DNA of 37,671 nucleotides from Gyrodactylus bullatarudis (lineage: Eukaryota; Platyhelminthes; Monogenea; Gyrodactylidea; Gyrodactylidae): contig SSNU01000181.1 in NCBI GenBank assembly GCA_012064415.1, positions 1-37,671 on the forward strand, in the 5' to 3' direction. The stretch's first letter is position 1. Every line of letters begins with the position of its first letter. Made by a program: the position numbers and the translations under genes. This document shows positions 12,491 through 24,159 of the stretch, one piece after another. The notes under the pieces are model-generated. The model saw nothing but the letters and a program-made list of their open reading frames with translations. It was not told the DNA's origin and searched no databases.

Positions 12491-15421
12491 TCATTTCTTT
12501 TTCATTGTAAAAACTTTGAATTCTTCAACAAATTCATTTTCCTCAGCATCTTTCATATCGTATTCAAAGTTTTGTTGGTCGAAAAATGCTAGGTCATTTT
12601 CATCTTTGAACTGGGGTACAAATGGAGCCTTTATCTAATATAAAATTATTTATATTATAATTATTCAACCTATTGAATCAATATTATTGATGAAATTTTT
12701 GAAACCTTTTTATGCTATTTTGCGGGATTCATGTTCAAAAGTAGTTTTTAGGAGCTCCGATTCAATAAACAATATCTTTACCCTTTTCGGTGCCGATGGA
12801 CATATATCTATTTTCCAATTTTTTTGAATTTTCATAACTCTGCCAGTATGATAGGTTTCTGGATCAATTAAGGTTTAAATTGAAGCCCACAATGTGAACT
12901 TGCATTAGTAATATTTTGGCTAAATAACTTGGTATCTTCATAACTAAATTTTGGTTTTTTAAAAATTGTGAAATAGTCTCGGCACCGAATTGTGTCTCTT
13001 TTTATACTCTTTAATTATTTATTTTATTTGGGTTAAAAATAACTCGATTTTGCCATTTATGCAATTTTTATGATTTTCCGTTCTAGGGTTAATCAATTTC
13101 ATATGCACGAATTCTAATTGCCCAAATGGTCAATGCTTTAACTGTTCATTGAATTCATCGAAATCGTATTTGGAATTAATATTCCAGCCATTACAAAATG
13201 AATTTAAAGACTCAAATAAAAAAACCTAAATATTACAAATCGCTGAGAAGTATTTATCAAATACTGTAGGACTAAACTATAGATGTACCAACCAATTTCT
13301 TATGAATTTAGTGACATAATAGGCTCAAATTTCTTCGGAATAGGGAGGACAATGAAAACATTCCCAAGCCATAAATATCTTCTCATAGACTTTAAGGTAT
13401 ATTTAAATGAAAGGTAAGGAAAGAAAAAAATCTCAATCAAGGTCTTAATCTTATAAATAATATAATCTAAAGAAAAACAGTACTCTTTTCGATTCTATTT
13501 GATTCCAATTAATATCAGATAGCCATTTATGTTTTCTTGCCTCCTTGAGACTGATTCGTTCCATGGGACTCTTGTTGAGTAGATTTATGATCAAATCTTT
13601 CGCATCGTCATCATAGCTACAATCAAATATGGGCTAATTAAATAAGGATTACAAAAAACACACTTTCATATTCTTAATTCTATGTATAAGATCTTGTCTA
13701 TTTTTTGAATCAAACGGTAGGGATCCAGTGCTAGCTTCGTAGAGAAAAATTCCCATTGTCCATACATCAACACCGAAATCATAGCCCTTTATTAAAAAGA
13801 ATTTCATATTATTAAGCTTACAAAGGTGTCATAAATTTCCGGTGCAATGTAAAATGGACACCCGCAAACAGTATATAGCCGCCTAAAGCATATTTTGGCT
13901 AGTCCCATATCGGTAAGCTGAAAAAAGTAAGAATTTCTGTTAACAATTTGACTCACTTTAAGATATCCATCTGAACCGATCAGTAAATTCTCCGGTTTCA
14001 AGTCTCTAAAGACAATGTTTCTACTATGCAGGTATTCCATTGCAATCAGGACATTGCAGAAATAGAATTTAGCTCTATTCATACTGGATTTCGGAAAAAA
14101 TGAATACGATTACAATACTTGAAAATAAAAATGATATTGACGAATTTTATCAGAAATATTTATTTGGTCCTCAACTCAGGGAGAAGTTTACAGTAAACGA
14201 ATGCATTTATTCCAGTGACACTTAAAGAGCTGTAGAATAACGGGACTAAAAGGCATTAAAATAAAACTATAATTTTAAATTTTAGCTTTAATAAAAAAAT
14301 TGGAATTGTATTGTCTCTTCGAATTGGAAAAACATCAATCTTTAACCCATAAGGTCCAGGGAATATATCTTTGATCCTTTATTTAATCATATGGTTTTTA
14401 AAGATAATGGTTACAAGTCTACAGTTATTTTAACGAGAATTTTTATATTTCAGAAGTTATCGATCAAAAAATAGGTTATCTTAGAAGCCTCCGCAGATAG
14501 AGTTCAGGTGATTGCATATTTGAATTCTACTGGTTTAATTACTTGATTTGAAAAAAATAAACTCTCTTTGAATTAGTATAGCACGACGTGTTTGATGATC
14601 TTGCTTAAATGATATTTGATAGAGATAACCCAGTGGGACATTAAGGGTTGAATTATTTTGAACGTATTTATCTGGATACAATCCAGGAACCTGGAAAAAC
14701 CTCATAAAAACGAAGATTCTAATTAAATAATTTTCACAGCTCTACAATGAAATCAGAATAGAAATTCATCGAAAAAGAGAAAATACTGACTCGAATTTTT
14801 TTTCCACTTTGATTCGATCATAGAGGCATCCACCCTGCTCAAATTTCATTACAATAAAAATGAAAGAATTCGACTAAAAAAAATAATAAAACGATTTAAC
14901 TCGCCATAAAAAAGGAATAGTATTCGGCTAGGAAATCACTTTTCAACATCCTCATAATCTCAATCTCGTACAAGACTTTGCTGACAACTTTGCCTTTCAC
15001 CATCTGAAAATGGAATATATTACGAAAATAGACATGGTTACCTCAGACTTTTTCAGTATTTTCACAGCATAGTTATTATTAGACTCTTTGCATTTTGCCA
15101 ATCGAACCGTTCCAAAGCCACCACGTCCAAGGCATCTGAGAAATACTAGATCATCCCTCTTCTCCAAATCATCCATCTATAGTCAATAATGGATCAGACA
15201 AGGAAATCTCACCATCGCCCTCTTCATGAAGTAGTCATCGAGTTTAATTGGACTCCTCGACCCTTGTGAGGATTTAAATTTCTCCTGAAAATAAAGAAAA
15301 GAAAAATGTGCATATTTCTTGGACGTACCCTTATAGCTGCTTTGATTTCATCGGCAAACTGAAGAGGTTTAAGAATTCTACAACTTACTGTTTGTGAATA
15401 AATCAATTTTAGTCCAACCAT
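12491..15421 (-). CDS. PKA-like AGC protein kinase catalytic chain
   Basis: Eleven exons: 15421-15389, 15358-15329, 15284-15213, 15176-15042, 15003-14905, 14873-14791, 14083-13957, 13917-13822, 13786-13664, 13633-13484, 12634-12491; total 363 residues, all phases consistent. Landmarks: glycine loop GRGGFG (62-67), VAIK-type Lys84 in YAVKILKK, alpha-C Glu103, RDLKPENLL with catalytic Asp178, APE at 218-220, and an AGC C-tail beginning APFVPQF and ending in an acidic ENEFVEEF like the GKEFSEF end of PKA. Size and layout match PKA-C (about 350 residues), with no cyclic-nucleotide domains. Oddities: DFG is DMG (Asp196), the P+1 loop reads TVCGCPFY instead of TLCGTPEY, and intron 5 (14904-14874) is GC-AG. 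Most introns are 30-44 bases; two are enlarged (707 and 849). It could be a PKA, PRKX or PKG-derived paralogue. The first two tiny exons are the least certain. Confidence 0.88.
12635..13483. other. Large (849-base) last intron of the kinase gene
   Basis: Between donor GTACTG and acceptor TTATATTAG on the minus strand. AT-rich; nothing recognised. A stop codon would follow soon after the donor if it were retained (LFFFRLYYL then TAA), giving a kinase without its C-tail. Confidence 0.5.
14084..14790. other. Large (707-base) intron of the kinase gene
   Basis: Separates the lid region (...KKF) from the catalytic-loop exon. AT-rich with no recognised insert; boundaries are GTCAGT and AAATCCAG on the minus strand. 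Confidence 0.5.
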
Positions 15422-16293
15422 CTCTTGATTTTGTCAGGCTTATCCTTTATTTTTAGAAAAATAGAATAATTGATTTGGAAATTTTAAATTTAATTGATAA
15501 ATGAAACTTTCCTAGCTGCGTAAATCTTCTTTTTCTCGCTGAACAATATGGATGAGGAGTAAACTTGAGTACTATTTTCTCTTACTCTCCTCATTCAACT
15601 AGACTAATTTTAGAATGAACCATCAATTTTAGAATTCCCCAAAAAAGAACGCCAACAGTTTCAAAAGAAATTTCCTTAAACTTATTTTACCATTTCAGTC
15701 TGAAACATTTCGGATGTTTTAGATTTGTTTATTACGACTCATATTGATTAAATTTCATTGTTTCTCTTGAAAAATGAGGCTTTTAAACAAAATTGGCACC
15801 CTGGATTTGATTTTGGCCACAAAGTGTATAATAGCCCAAATTTGAATATCTTAATCACAGTATTTTTAATCGTTTGCTTGTTTATTGATTTTGTGTTTGA
15901 TTTTGATCGGTCACTAAAAAAACTAATCTCCTGAATACTACTGTATTTAGAGCCCTATAGATCAGATAAAAGTTTATGGTCTTGTTATTTTATAAAGAGA
16001 GTTATCGTGTTAACTTAACAGTGGAGACATACTCAATGAGTATTACTCATTCAATTTAATTAATCTGCAGTGAGCCTTTCGGAAATGAAATTCTGATAAT
16101 GAACCATAATAAAATTCTCAATGCGGCTGAAACCAACAAGCCATTGAAATTCCTCTCAATGAAAAATTAATGAATGGAAATTTTACAATCATGAATAGAG
16201 AATACTTTTTATAATCATAGTTTGAAAAAATGAATCTCTCTAATGATAGACCAGTATATTTATTTTTAACACTCTTAGCGTCTCAAAAGTATC
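15422..16293. promoter_or_regulatory. Divergent intergenic region, kinase / TRIM37
   Basis: 872 bases separate the start codons of the minus-strand kinase and plus-strand TRIM37. It must contain both promoters, but no specific element can be supported. It also holds Leu/Phe-rich chance ORFs that I do not call genes. Confidence 0.35.
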
Positions 16294-17774
16294 ATGACCT
16301 GTTTTATTTGCTTGGACTATACAAAGAACCCATCAATTTGTAGATTTTGCTCCAAACTATGCTGTTATGATTGCATTTCAAAATGGCTGGAGGAGTCATC
16401 GTCAAAGTGTCCTCATTGCCAGTAAATCTTGAATTGACGCTCTCTAGAAATCTTGTCTCCCTTTCAGATATAACAAAATGTCTTTGGGCAAATGATATTA
16501 TTGAACTGATTAAGGAGAAAACATTTTCTGCATTAGAAGAGGATGTTGAGATTAAATTGGATCCAGATCAGAATTGTTCATCGTCTCTTGAGTTGTGGGT
16601 TATTTTTGTAATCTTTTCCAGGTGCAGTTATCATTTCAAAAGTAAAAATGTATTTTGCTGTACGTGTCAGGAAATCGTTTGCAGTAATTGTGCCCTCTTT
16701 AGCGGTCTGCATCTTGGTCACCAGTTTGAATATTTCTATGAAAAATTCGAAAAGAGTCGCAGAAATTTGAGAAACTCTTCCAACATACTGGAGGAGAAGA
16801 AAAGGAGCTTGCTCAGAAGCCTTAAAGTCAACGTAAGATCCATATTTAGTGATTTAGAATTAGAAATCGGAGAAAGATCAATTGAATTCGCTGAAACTTG
16901 ACTCTCTTCATGCAGTTTTCATTCGTGTCGGGGAAACTATTGATGAAATTTTCAATAATTTCCATAGAGAATCCAGAAAGTTGATGGTGGAAGAGGAGAA
17001 AATTTGTCAAAGTATCAAATATATCGATGAAATATTAACCATGGTCAGTGAAGAATGTCACGAGAATGACAACCTAAATTCTTTGCCAAAAGAACAAATT
17101 ATCACACTGGCATCAAATATTGAAAAAATTATTATGAAAGCAGATGATATGTTTCCAACAGAAAAACAACAGCAGGTTTTTGATTCATCAGTGCTTAGAA
17201 GGTTTGCATTGGATTTTCTTGAAGTTGACTCAAAAGAAATTGAACTAGATATTGAAAAATTTATGGATAATGATTATTTCGAAACAGAGATCACGGTCAG
17301 TGGAATAGATTGGAAAATTATTTTCTTCCCAGTTATGTCAGAGGAAAATGAAAATCTCTGCATGTCGATTGAGTTGTGTCAAAAAGATTGGTTTCAAATG
17401 ACCACAATTTATCAATTTGAATGTTCTTTATATAAATATAGTGATGGAGAAAAATGTAAAATTCCATTATTTTGGAAAAAATTTCAAAGTAAAAAGAATG
17501 AAAACAGTTGGAATGTTCAATTGGGAAATATTAGCTCATTTAAAAACGGCGATAAATTTGTATCCATCCTAATGATGATAAAAGTTTGTTAAATGTATAA
17601 TTATTTTAGATAAACCCTTCTTCAAAGGTTAATTTAATCCAGGACTTGTATCGAATAAACAAAATGCTCTCAAATCGTGTCAAGTGTTACCAGAACTCAG
17701 TAGAAGAATCTGATTATATTATTTCAGAGAATACTAGCTCAATGAGTAAGAAATTCTCAAAATTTGACTATTGA
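16294..17774 (+). CDS. TRIM37: TRIM37-type RING/B-box/MATH E3 ubiquitin ligase
   Basis: Exons 16294-16421, 16448-16594, 16622-16832, 16864-17583, 17610-17774; introns of 26, 27, 31 and 26 bases; 456 residues. RING at residues 3-41 (CFIC...CRFCSKLCCYDC...CPHC), with the same spacing and the same SKLCC word as animal TRIM37. B-box at about 93-130 (CSYH...FCCTCQEIVCSNCALF...H..H). A long coiled coil follows, then a MATH domain from about residue 300 (VSGIDWKI). TRIM37 is the only TRIM with a MATH domain and controls centriole duplication, peroxisome import and histone H2A ubiquitination in vertebrates. This copy stops soon after MATH, without the long acidic tail of the 964-residue human protein. 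The splice sites were chosen by phase and by family alignment; an in-frame TAG lies 18 bases upstream of the chosen ATG. An upstream short exon cannot be excluded. Confidence 0.92.
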
Positions 17775-17895
17775 TATTTAAGTATAAATTTTGTATAATT
17801 GAAATTAAATACGTGGATTCATAACAATTTAAAAGTTTCATATTGATTTCATAATTTTAATGTAATATTGTTTAAAATTGTGCATATTTTTCAAA

Positions 17896-19059
17896 ATGAC
17901 AAACTCCGAATTGTTGGATTCTATTATTTTTCTCAGCATTGAAGATTGTTTTATTACTGATTCCTCGATCGACTTATTAGAAAAAAATTATGAAAATATC
18001 CTGAGTTGCATCAAAACAGAATCTAATGAATTTTTTCTTGCGAAATTCACAATGGTAAGTATTGGTGTTTTGTATAATGCTAATACTTCCAAAATCGCTT
18101 CTCCAAATCTCATTAAATCAGCTCACCGGTATCTCTTGAATTCTTATAAGTCTCTTGAGACAGATAGCATATTCAATTCCCATTTCAAATCAGTCAAAAT
18201 GATCAAAATTATAAGGAAAATACTTGGTCAGGAAAAGGAGCTATCAAAAATACCCTTCATCAGGGATTTTGTTATAAATATGGTATTATACCAAAAAGAG
18301 ACTATATCATCAAATGAGCTACCAGAATTTTCATCTTTCTGTCTGAATCTAATATCTGATCATCGTCCAAATATCGCGAATCTAGGATATAATTCTCTCA
18401 AGAAAATTATGAAACTATCTCTTAAATGCGATTGGCGTGAAAGTAACAGATGTAACGCCTTCTTCGAAACTCTTATAAGGATTCATTCGATTGATCCGAT
18501 AAATTTAGAAATTCATTTCGAAATTTTGAAAATTCTTACTGACTTTTATCAAGATTCAACAAGACCCAATGAACAGTTAGTGGAAAGAATTTTGAACGAA
18601 ATGATTTTTCATCCTACCAAAGATGATTTGATTAACTACTTTGTTATCTTTGAAAACATCAGGTTAGCAGAAAATCCTGCTTTGATAAAGTATTATAAAA
18701 AGTTTTCATCTTTGCTTGAGACAGTCTTGCTATCTCCAAGAACTAATAAACAAGTAATTATCGATATATTTAATATTCCTTAGAATCTAAAACTCAGTGA
18801 ATTGGGTGTAAAAATTCTGGAAATTTATTACAATTTGCTCAAAAAGATTGATGAAAGATGTATTGAATCTAATTTAAGTACAATTGTATGTGCCATAGAT
18901 TATTACTATTGGGAAGTGTCAGGAAAAGTTCAAGATGATAAAAGATTTCTTCTCTTCAAAGCCATTCTTGCTGAATGTTGCAAAAGATCCAAGAGATGTG
19001 ACGAGGCCATTTCTGATATATCTAAAGAGCATAAATACATGAAAATATTTTTATTCTAA
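17896..19059 (+). CDS. Unrecognised helical (HEAT-like?) protein
   Basis: Exons 17896-18753 and 18784-19059, joined by a 30-base intron (GTAATT...CCTTAG) that removes an in-frame TAG and keeps phase 0; 377 residues. No signal peptide or membrane segment. Rich in Leu, Ile, Asn and Ser with repeated amphipathic helices (for example FVIFENIRLAENPALIKYYK), resembling an alpha-solenoid, but no catalytic motif or named domain was recognised. It lies 121 bases after TRIM37 on the same strand. The ATG is the first Met in the open frame. The next downstream gene starts 406 bases away, so this could be one end of a larger gene, but an in-frame TAA ends it. Function unknown. Confidence 0.6.
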
Positions 19060-19465
19060 ATCCGAGTCATCAATAACTAGTTTCTGATCGGATTTCACTC
19101 TAATAGACTGGAATATTTTACATAAATGTTAGCGTTAATTCTGTTACTGTTTTGGGTATCGACTCAAGACTCTTAATCTTTTTATCAAGTAAGCTTTAAA
19201 AAACTATTCTGTTTGTCAAAAGGGAGAGCAGCAAGATTAACTTCATTATTGTAACCTAGTTTATTTATTAATCATTGAATATTATTCATAATTTATGTGT
19301 CAAAAACCAATTTAAATTCGAAAGCTCAGTGACACGAGTACTTTGAAACAAAATGTTGAATTGTATTCATGTTTGTTTTATGCATCAAATCACTCAAATT
19401 TACCAACAAAAAATTTATGTTGTAAATTTTTTATTTCCAAATAATTCAGGCTCTAATGTGATGAG
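19060..19465. other. Intergenic region before the CASD1-like gene
   Basis: AT-rich; probably 3' end of the preceding gene and promoter of the CASD1-like gene. No specific element seen. Confidence 0.3.
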
Positions 19466-22400
19466 ATGTTGTTATTCATAAAAATATTGGCATTTGTTTT
19501 GATGATTATACTCTTAATCTATCATGGCATCTTGGTTAATTCATCAAGTAATTGTATATTCTTTATTATCAAGAATTTAATTCATGCAAGTGGTTATTGA
19601 GCGATGGTCATTTTAAAAATGATTTGGTTTGGGAGCCAAGTGGATGCATAGCTCATCAGTATGATCAAGAGTTTGTCATGTTCCTTTACTCTGCATTTTA
19701 GTGATCTAAAAATGTGCTTGAAAAAAATTTCCTTCATAGGAAGTAGAGTAAAGATTTATTTTTTCGGAGATTCCAGAATCCAGGCTCTATTTCATGAGCT
19801 CAAGAGATTTCTTACAATGGAAAAACCAAAACTTTTAAACTTTGAAGAAATCCGAAAATCAAATTCTTTTGCCAATGAATTCGTTGAAATAGTTGGTAGA
19901 TAAAATTTAATTATTTCAGTGCTTTTTTCCATATGAAGATATGTTAAATCTTTATAAAAACTCCTCATTTTGGTCTAAAAGTTTCTTTCCGAACAAAAAT
20001 ACCTCCATTTGTAACGTGCAAAATGAACCTTCTGCTGCAATTGTTTCAACGCCTATAGTAAGATGCATTTTTACTCAAAATTTCTTCATATATTTCATAG
20101 TGCAATTAAAGATTAAAGTTTAGAGTTAAACATCATAAGATAATCTAGTTTAGATGTGTCTGATTCAGACTGTTTGAGGCTCTGATCAAGTAAATTTTTG
20201 TTAAAAAGTTAATCTAATTTGATTTCAATTTTCCTGGCGAGTGACCATTCTATCAATTTCTTATTTATTATATGTTAAGAGCCTGTTTGTTACCCGGGCC
20301 GAATAAGAAATTGGTATTTTTTTGAAAAAAATTAGGTTTTTTATGAGTAGTCTCTTTATTTTAAAATTTTTATTCATACGAGTCTTTACAAAAATCCTCT
20401 TTTACTCCTCTTCTTCATGTAAATCTTATTTGGCATTTTTATCTATTTTTTATACGAATAAAAATACCAAAGACTTGATTATTCATCGGCTAATATTTTC
20501 CAGTCAATTCTAAGGAATGAATCAATGTTCAAGTCTTATCAAGAGACATTTAAAAATGACTTGAGATCGATTGCTGAGTTTCTCAATGAAAAATCCAGCG
20601 TGAGAATCATTTGGATGCTAATGGATCCAGTTGGGGAAATTCTGCTCACTGAAAAGTTAGCCTGGCTAACGAACCATCTTATTGACAGTTATAACGCAAT
20701 AATATCTGAAATTATCGAATCCTTAATAAATATAGAGTTGTGGACATCTAATAGACTCATTGCAAAGACGATAGGCTTTCCAACGATCAAGTTTTCCTGT
20801 AAATCTGATAGCATTCTAATTTCGTCTGAGGAATATGAAGCAATCAAGAAAAATTTGACCCATCAAACTGAAAACTCGCAATCAGACAATGACAAGAATT
20901 CAACCATCGATCAACTGCCATTTGAGAACTTTTTAACCAACCTCAGTTCATTCAATCAGGCCATGTTTGACCAAAAAATTTGCATACGCCCACCTAACAT
21001 ATCTGATGGTATTCATGTTTCTGTTGAAGGTCTTAATATTGTAAGTTGAAAATAGAACAAGTATTTTTCAGATTCCAGAATTTATCCACATTTAGGATAT
21101 TCAAATTTTGCTCAATCTTTTCTGCAATAACTACGTCAAATTCACTGATGCCAATTGTTGTCACTCGCCAAAATCAATGACCAAGCTTCAGTATAGACTC
21201 TTGATTGTTTTCATTATCTGGTTAGTTAAAAAAACTGTTCAATCCATGTTTTATGATGCTACATTATTGTTATATTAGGTCTGGATAATATTGTACTTAA
21301 CTCATCTTTCATCTGCAGTAGAGTAGGCCAAATTTTTCAACTATTCCCAGCTTTAATCTCATTTTGAAGATGATCGATAACTAAGCATTTTTTCCTATAG
21401 AACAATCCGTTTGTTCTGATATAGAAAATCTCGATTGAATATGACAATTTTTGAACACGCGTCTAGATTTTTTCAATGAATTTTACTACGGGAAAAGAAA
21501 AAATTGATATTTTGAATTGCTTTTGCAACATTTTGAATAAAAATAGGGCTTATAGTAAAAATTGAGTCTATGCTGAAGGAAATTAGATAAATTTTGAGGA
21601 TTTTTGTACATGAGAACATGAAAATTTTTCATTTTGATTTTCAAAAATGTGCTTTTCACGGTTAAAACATCAATTTTTGGTCAAGACATTGAACATTGTT
21701 CGGAGAAATTAAAATTTTGTATTACTCTAGTCTGCAGGTATATTTAAAGTTTTTTCCTTGAATTCCTACTACAGACAATATCGAATTATAATGATCAAAA
21801 CGTGGATGATCAATATTAGAATTCTCAGAATTAAAAAGGCGTTTAAAGACATCAAGGTCGTAACTTTTGAATGATCAATGACTGAGAATATTAATATTGA
21901 TCAAAAGTTTTAATAAAATACTATTTTTAGATCATATTTTTGGCTTGTAAAAAAGTGAAACTGTATCGTTAATAACATAATCTTTAGTCCTTCGACGTAT
22001 AGTTGGTTTGGTGTACTTTTGATAATTGAAAATTTTTTCAAGCGTCAAATCATCTTTTAGCAAAGTTTTTAAACAAGGAACCCTATGATTTAGAATTTCT
22101 TGAATTTGAAAATTATGAAAAAGTGTAAAATAATTCAGATTTGATAAACTTTTGAGGGTAGGTTAATCTAGGTCTTTACGTAGTTTAATTCTCAACACAG
22201 GCCTCTTGATGAAAAACTGATGGTTGTAGTAAACTTTGTGCTTTCCTTTTGGGACAAAGAATAAGCGATCTATGGGGAAAAGTAACAAGTTTTTAGAACT
22301 TAAAAAATACTCGAATAGCTCTAAAACTGTATGTTAGAAATCTTGGGATTTATCTCTCACTTATACCTAGCCTTATTTTGCATGACTGTATCTCATTAAA

Positions 22401-24009
22401 ACAACGTTTTTAAATTATAATCTTCGTTGTGGATAATCAATCATTATTAATCATGGATATAAAAGTAAGATTTCTTCTTTTATTTATAGTCTTTTCATCA
22501 CAACAATGACTGGACTATTGAACCTGATACCCGAGAAATTCGGTCGCCTCAATTCGAGTGAGTAAATTTGAGAACTTCTAAATAATTAACTAAATAGTAT
22601 TCGAAAAAATTTCGAGTTTAAAATCAAGCAATGTGAGAATCATTTCGGTTCAGTTTTTGTTTAGGAAAATAATCAAACATTAATCATATAAAAATTAGCC
22701 ATGACATGATCTAATTAAAATAATCTTTAAAATTATAGAATCAACATTCTATCAGCCAATTGATTCTATCAAATCTCTTACGAAAAGTGAAACATTCCAG
22801 AGCTACTCACAATTCACCAGTCTCATAACTAGACTTGGATTCATCTTGATCTACTGTTACATTTGTGATAGGTTAGTTTCTGTTATAATCCTGAAGTGTA
22901 TTCTTACTCAAAACTTTTCAATCAATTAGGACGATATTTTTCATGAAAGCCTCCAAGCTGTACACAATTACAAGTTTTATATTTCCAATTCTCTACATTA
23001 TGGTCCTGGGGATATTCTTCACTCAACTTTCAATTGATGTGAGTCTAGAATTTGATGAAAATTAGACTTAATCTTTCAAAAGTGTTCTCTCTAAAGCATT
23101 TTGAGTGATAAAATTCGGTTTTTGAGATGAAGCTAGTTAATATGATTTACAAAATCCTCAATTTTTTCATCAAGATGTTTTGGAAACTAGATAATGAGAC
23201 TCATTTCCACGATATGAAGAAAAAAATTTAGAAAAAATCGATTCTTAAGGAAATTAGGCCAAATTCTCCTATTTTGAACTTTGAAGTGAAAAATTTTACT
23301 GATTCCAAAGTGAAATGGTTCTTAAAAGTTGATTTTAAGGATCACGCTTAGACAAAGAAATCAAATATGCTGAATCAGATTTTGAGGATTACTCCAACAT
23401 AGTGGAAAATTACGTATTCATCAAAAATTTCGCGGTAATTATCGGTTTTCTTGTCTTATAGTGATTCTAAAAATCAACTTTAGATAACTTTCTCACTTTG
23501 AAATCAACAAAATTTTTCAACTCAAAGTTCAATAAAAAGGGGATTTGGCCCTACTTCGAGTATTGTAATTTCAATTACCTAAGCACCTAATTTTGGTAAG
23601 TATAGGTGCTGCATTATTCAAAATTTTACTGCATTCATATATTTTAATGAAGAACTACTTGGTTCAAAATTATAAAAATATATTTAATGATCCGTTTTAT
23701 CCAATCAAATCTGAGGTAATAAGACCTATAGACGTGAGTAAGAATAGTCAGAAGAATAGATATTCCTTTACCATTAAAACCGAATAGTTATTGCAAATTT
23801 CTAGAGTTTTATGAATCAACTATTTTTAAAATCTTACTTAAAAAGCGAGAAAATATTAGAGAAAACTTAAGTTTTTACTTTAAAAATTCTCATAAAATAA
23901 AATAATTTCAATTATCAAGTCGAGCTTCCTGAATTCCGACCAGACCCTGGAGTTCAAAGGATGGTTTCAAGTTATAATTCTGATGTACCATGTTTGTGGA
24001 GCTTCTCAG
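19466..24009 (+). CDS. CASD1: CASD1-like sialic-acid O-acetyltransferase, N-terminal 523 residues (3' part missing)
   Basis: Ten exons with consistent phases: 19466-19547, 19574-19670, 19702-19891, 19920-20057, 20504-21040, 21096-21220, 22490-22557, 22739-22871, 22930-23038, 23920-24009. CASD1 transfers acetyl groups to CMP-sialic acid in the Golgi lumen. Seen here: an N-terminal signal anchor (residues 1-27), the PC-esterase opening CKWLLSDG...VWEPSGCIAHQY, the nucleophile block FFGDSRIQALF (Ser84), the closing DGIH (Asp337, His340) of the SGNH triad, a cysteine pair before the first helix of the membrane domain (ANCCHS), then CYICDR and FKGWFQVIILMYHVCGAS, all colinear with animal CASD1. 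The gene stops there: the remaining roughly 370 residues of acyltransferase membrane domain are not found, and a Penelope-like element starts about 110 bases on. Exon 3 has an ambiguous in-frame 27-base segment (see findings). Confidence 0.85.
20058..20503. other. 446-base intron of the CASD1-like gene
   Basis: Enlarged intron with a CCCGGGCC word at 20294-20301 and T-rich sequence after it, reminiscent of the hAT-like ends elsewhere, but no TIR pair could be closed. Confidence 0.45.
21221..22489. other. 1.27-kb intron of the CASD1-like gene
   Basis: Runs from GTTAGTT to TTTATAG. AT-rich; no ORF of note and no repeat boundaries identified. Confidence 0.5.
23110..23560 (+). repeat. Dispersed fold-back repeat, copy C, in a CASD1 intron
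   Basis: Opens with the family sequence AGCTAGTTAATATGA and contains an internal inverted pair: about 23273-23333 (GAACTTTGAAGTGAAAAATT...) against about 23465-23550 (...TTTTTCAACTCAAAGTTC). It fills most of the 881-base intron 23039-23919. Confidence 0.7.
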
Positions 24010-24159
24010 GTAAGATGAATTTTGATGTAAATTTTTCTTAATTAATTTTTTAAAATCAAAATGAATTTTCAAAGATGCCAAGCATACACGTTTCCTTCTT
24101 CGCGACAAATATAAATAAATTTTTTCATCAATCTTAGCGCTTATTCCTGAATTCTAGGT

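Noticed and set aside
18055..18121. Donor-like GTAAGT in the helical-protein gene with an acceptor 67 bases on
   Set aside because: Splicing it out causes an immediate stop, while the unspliced frame stays open.
24076..24130. Possible eleventh CASD1 exon starting MPSIHVSFF after an AAAG acceptor
   Set aside because: Phase fits but similarity to the expected YMHIR segment is too weak and a stop follows within 21 codons.
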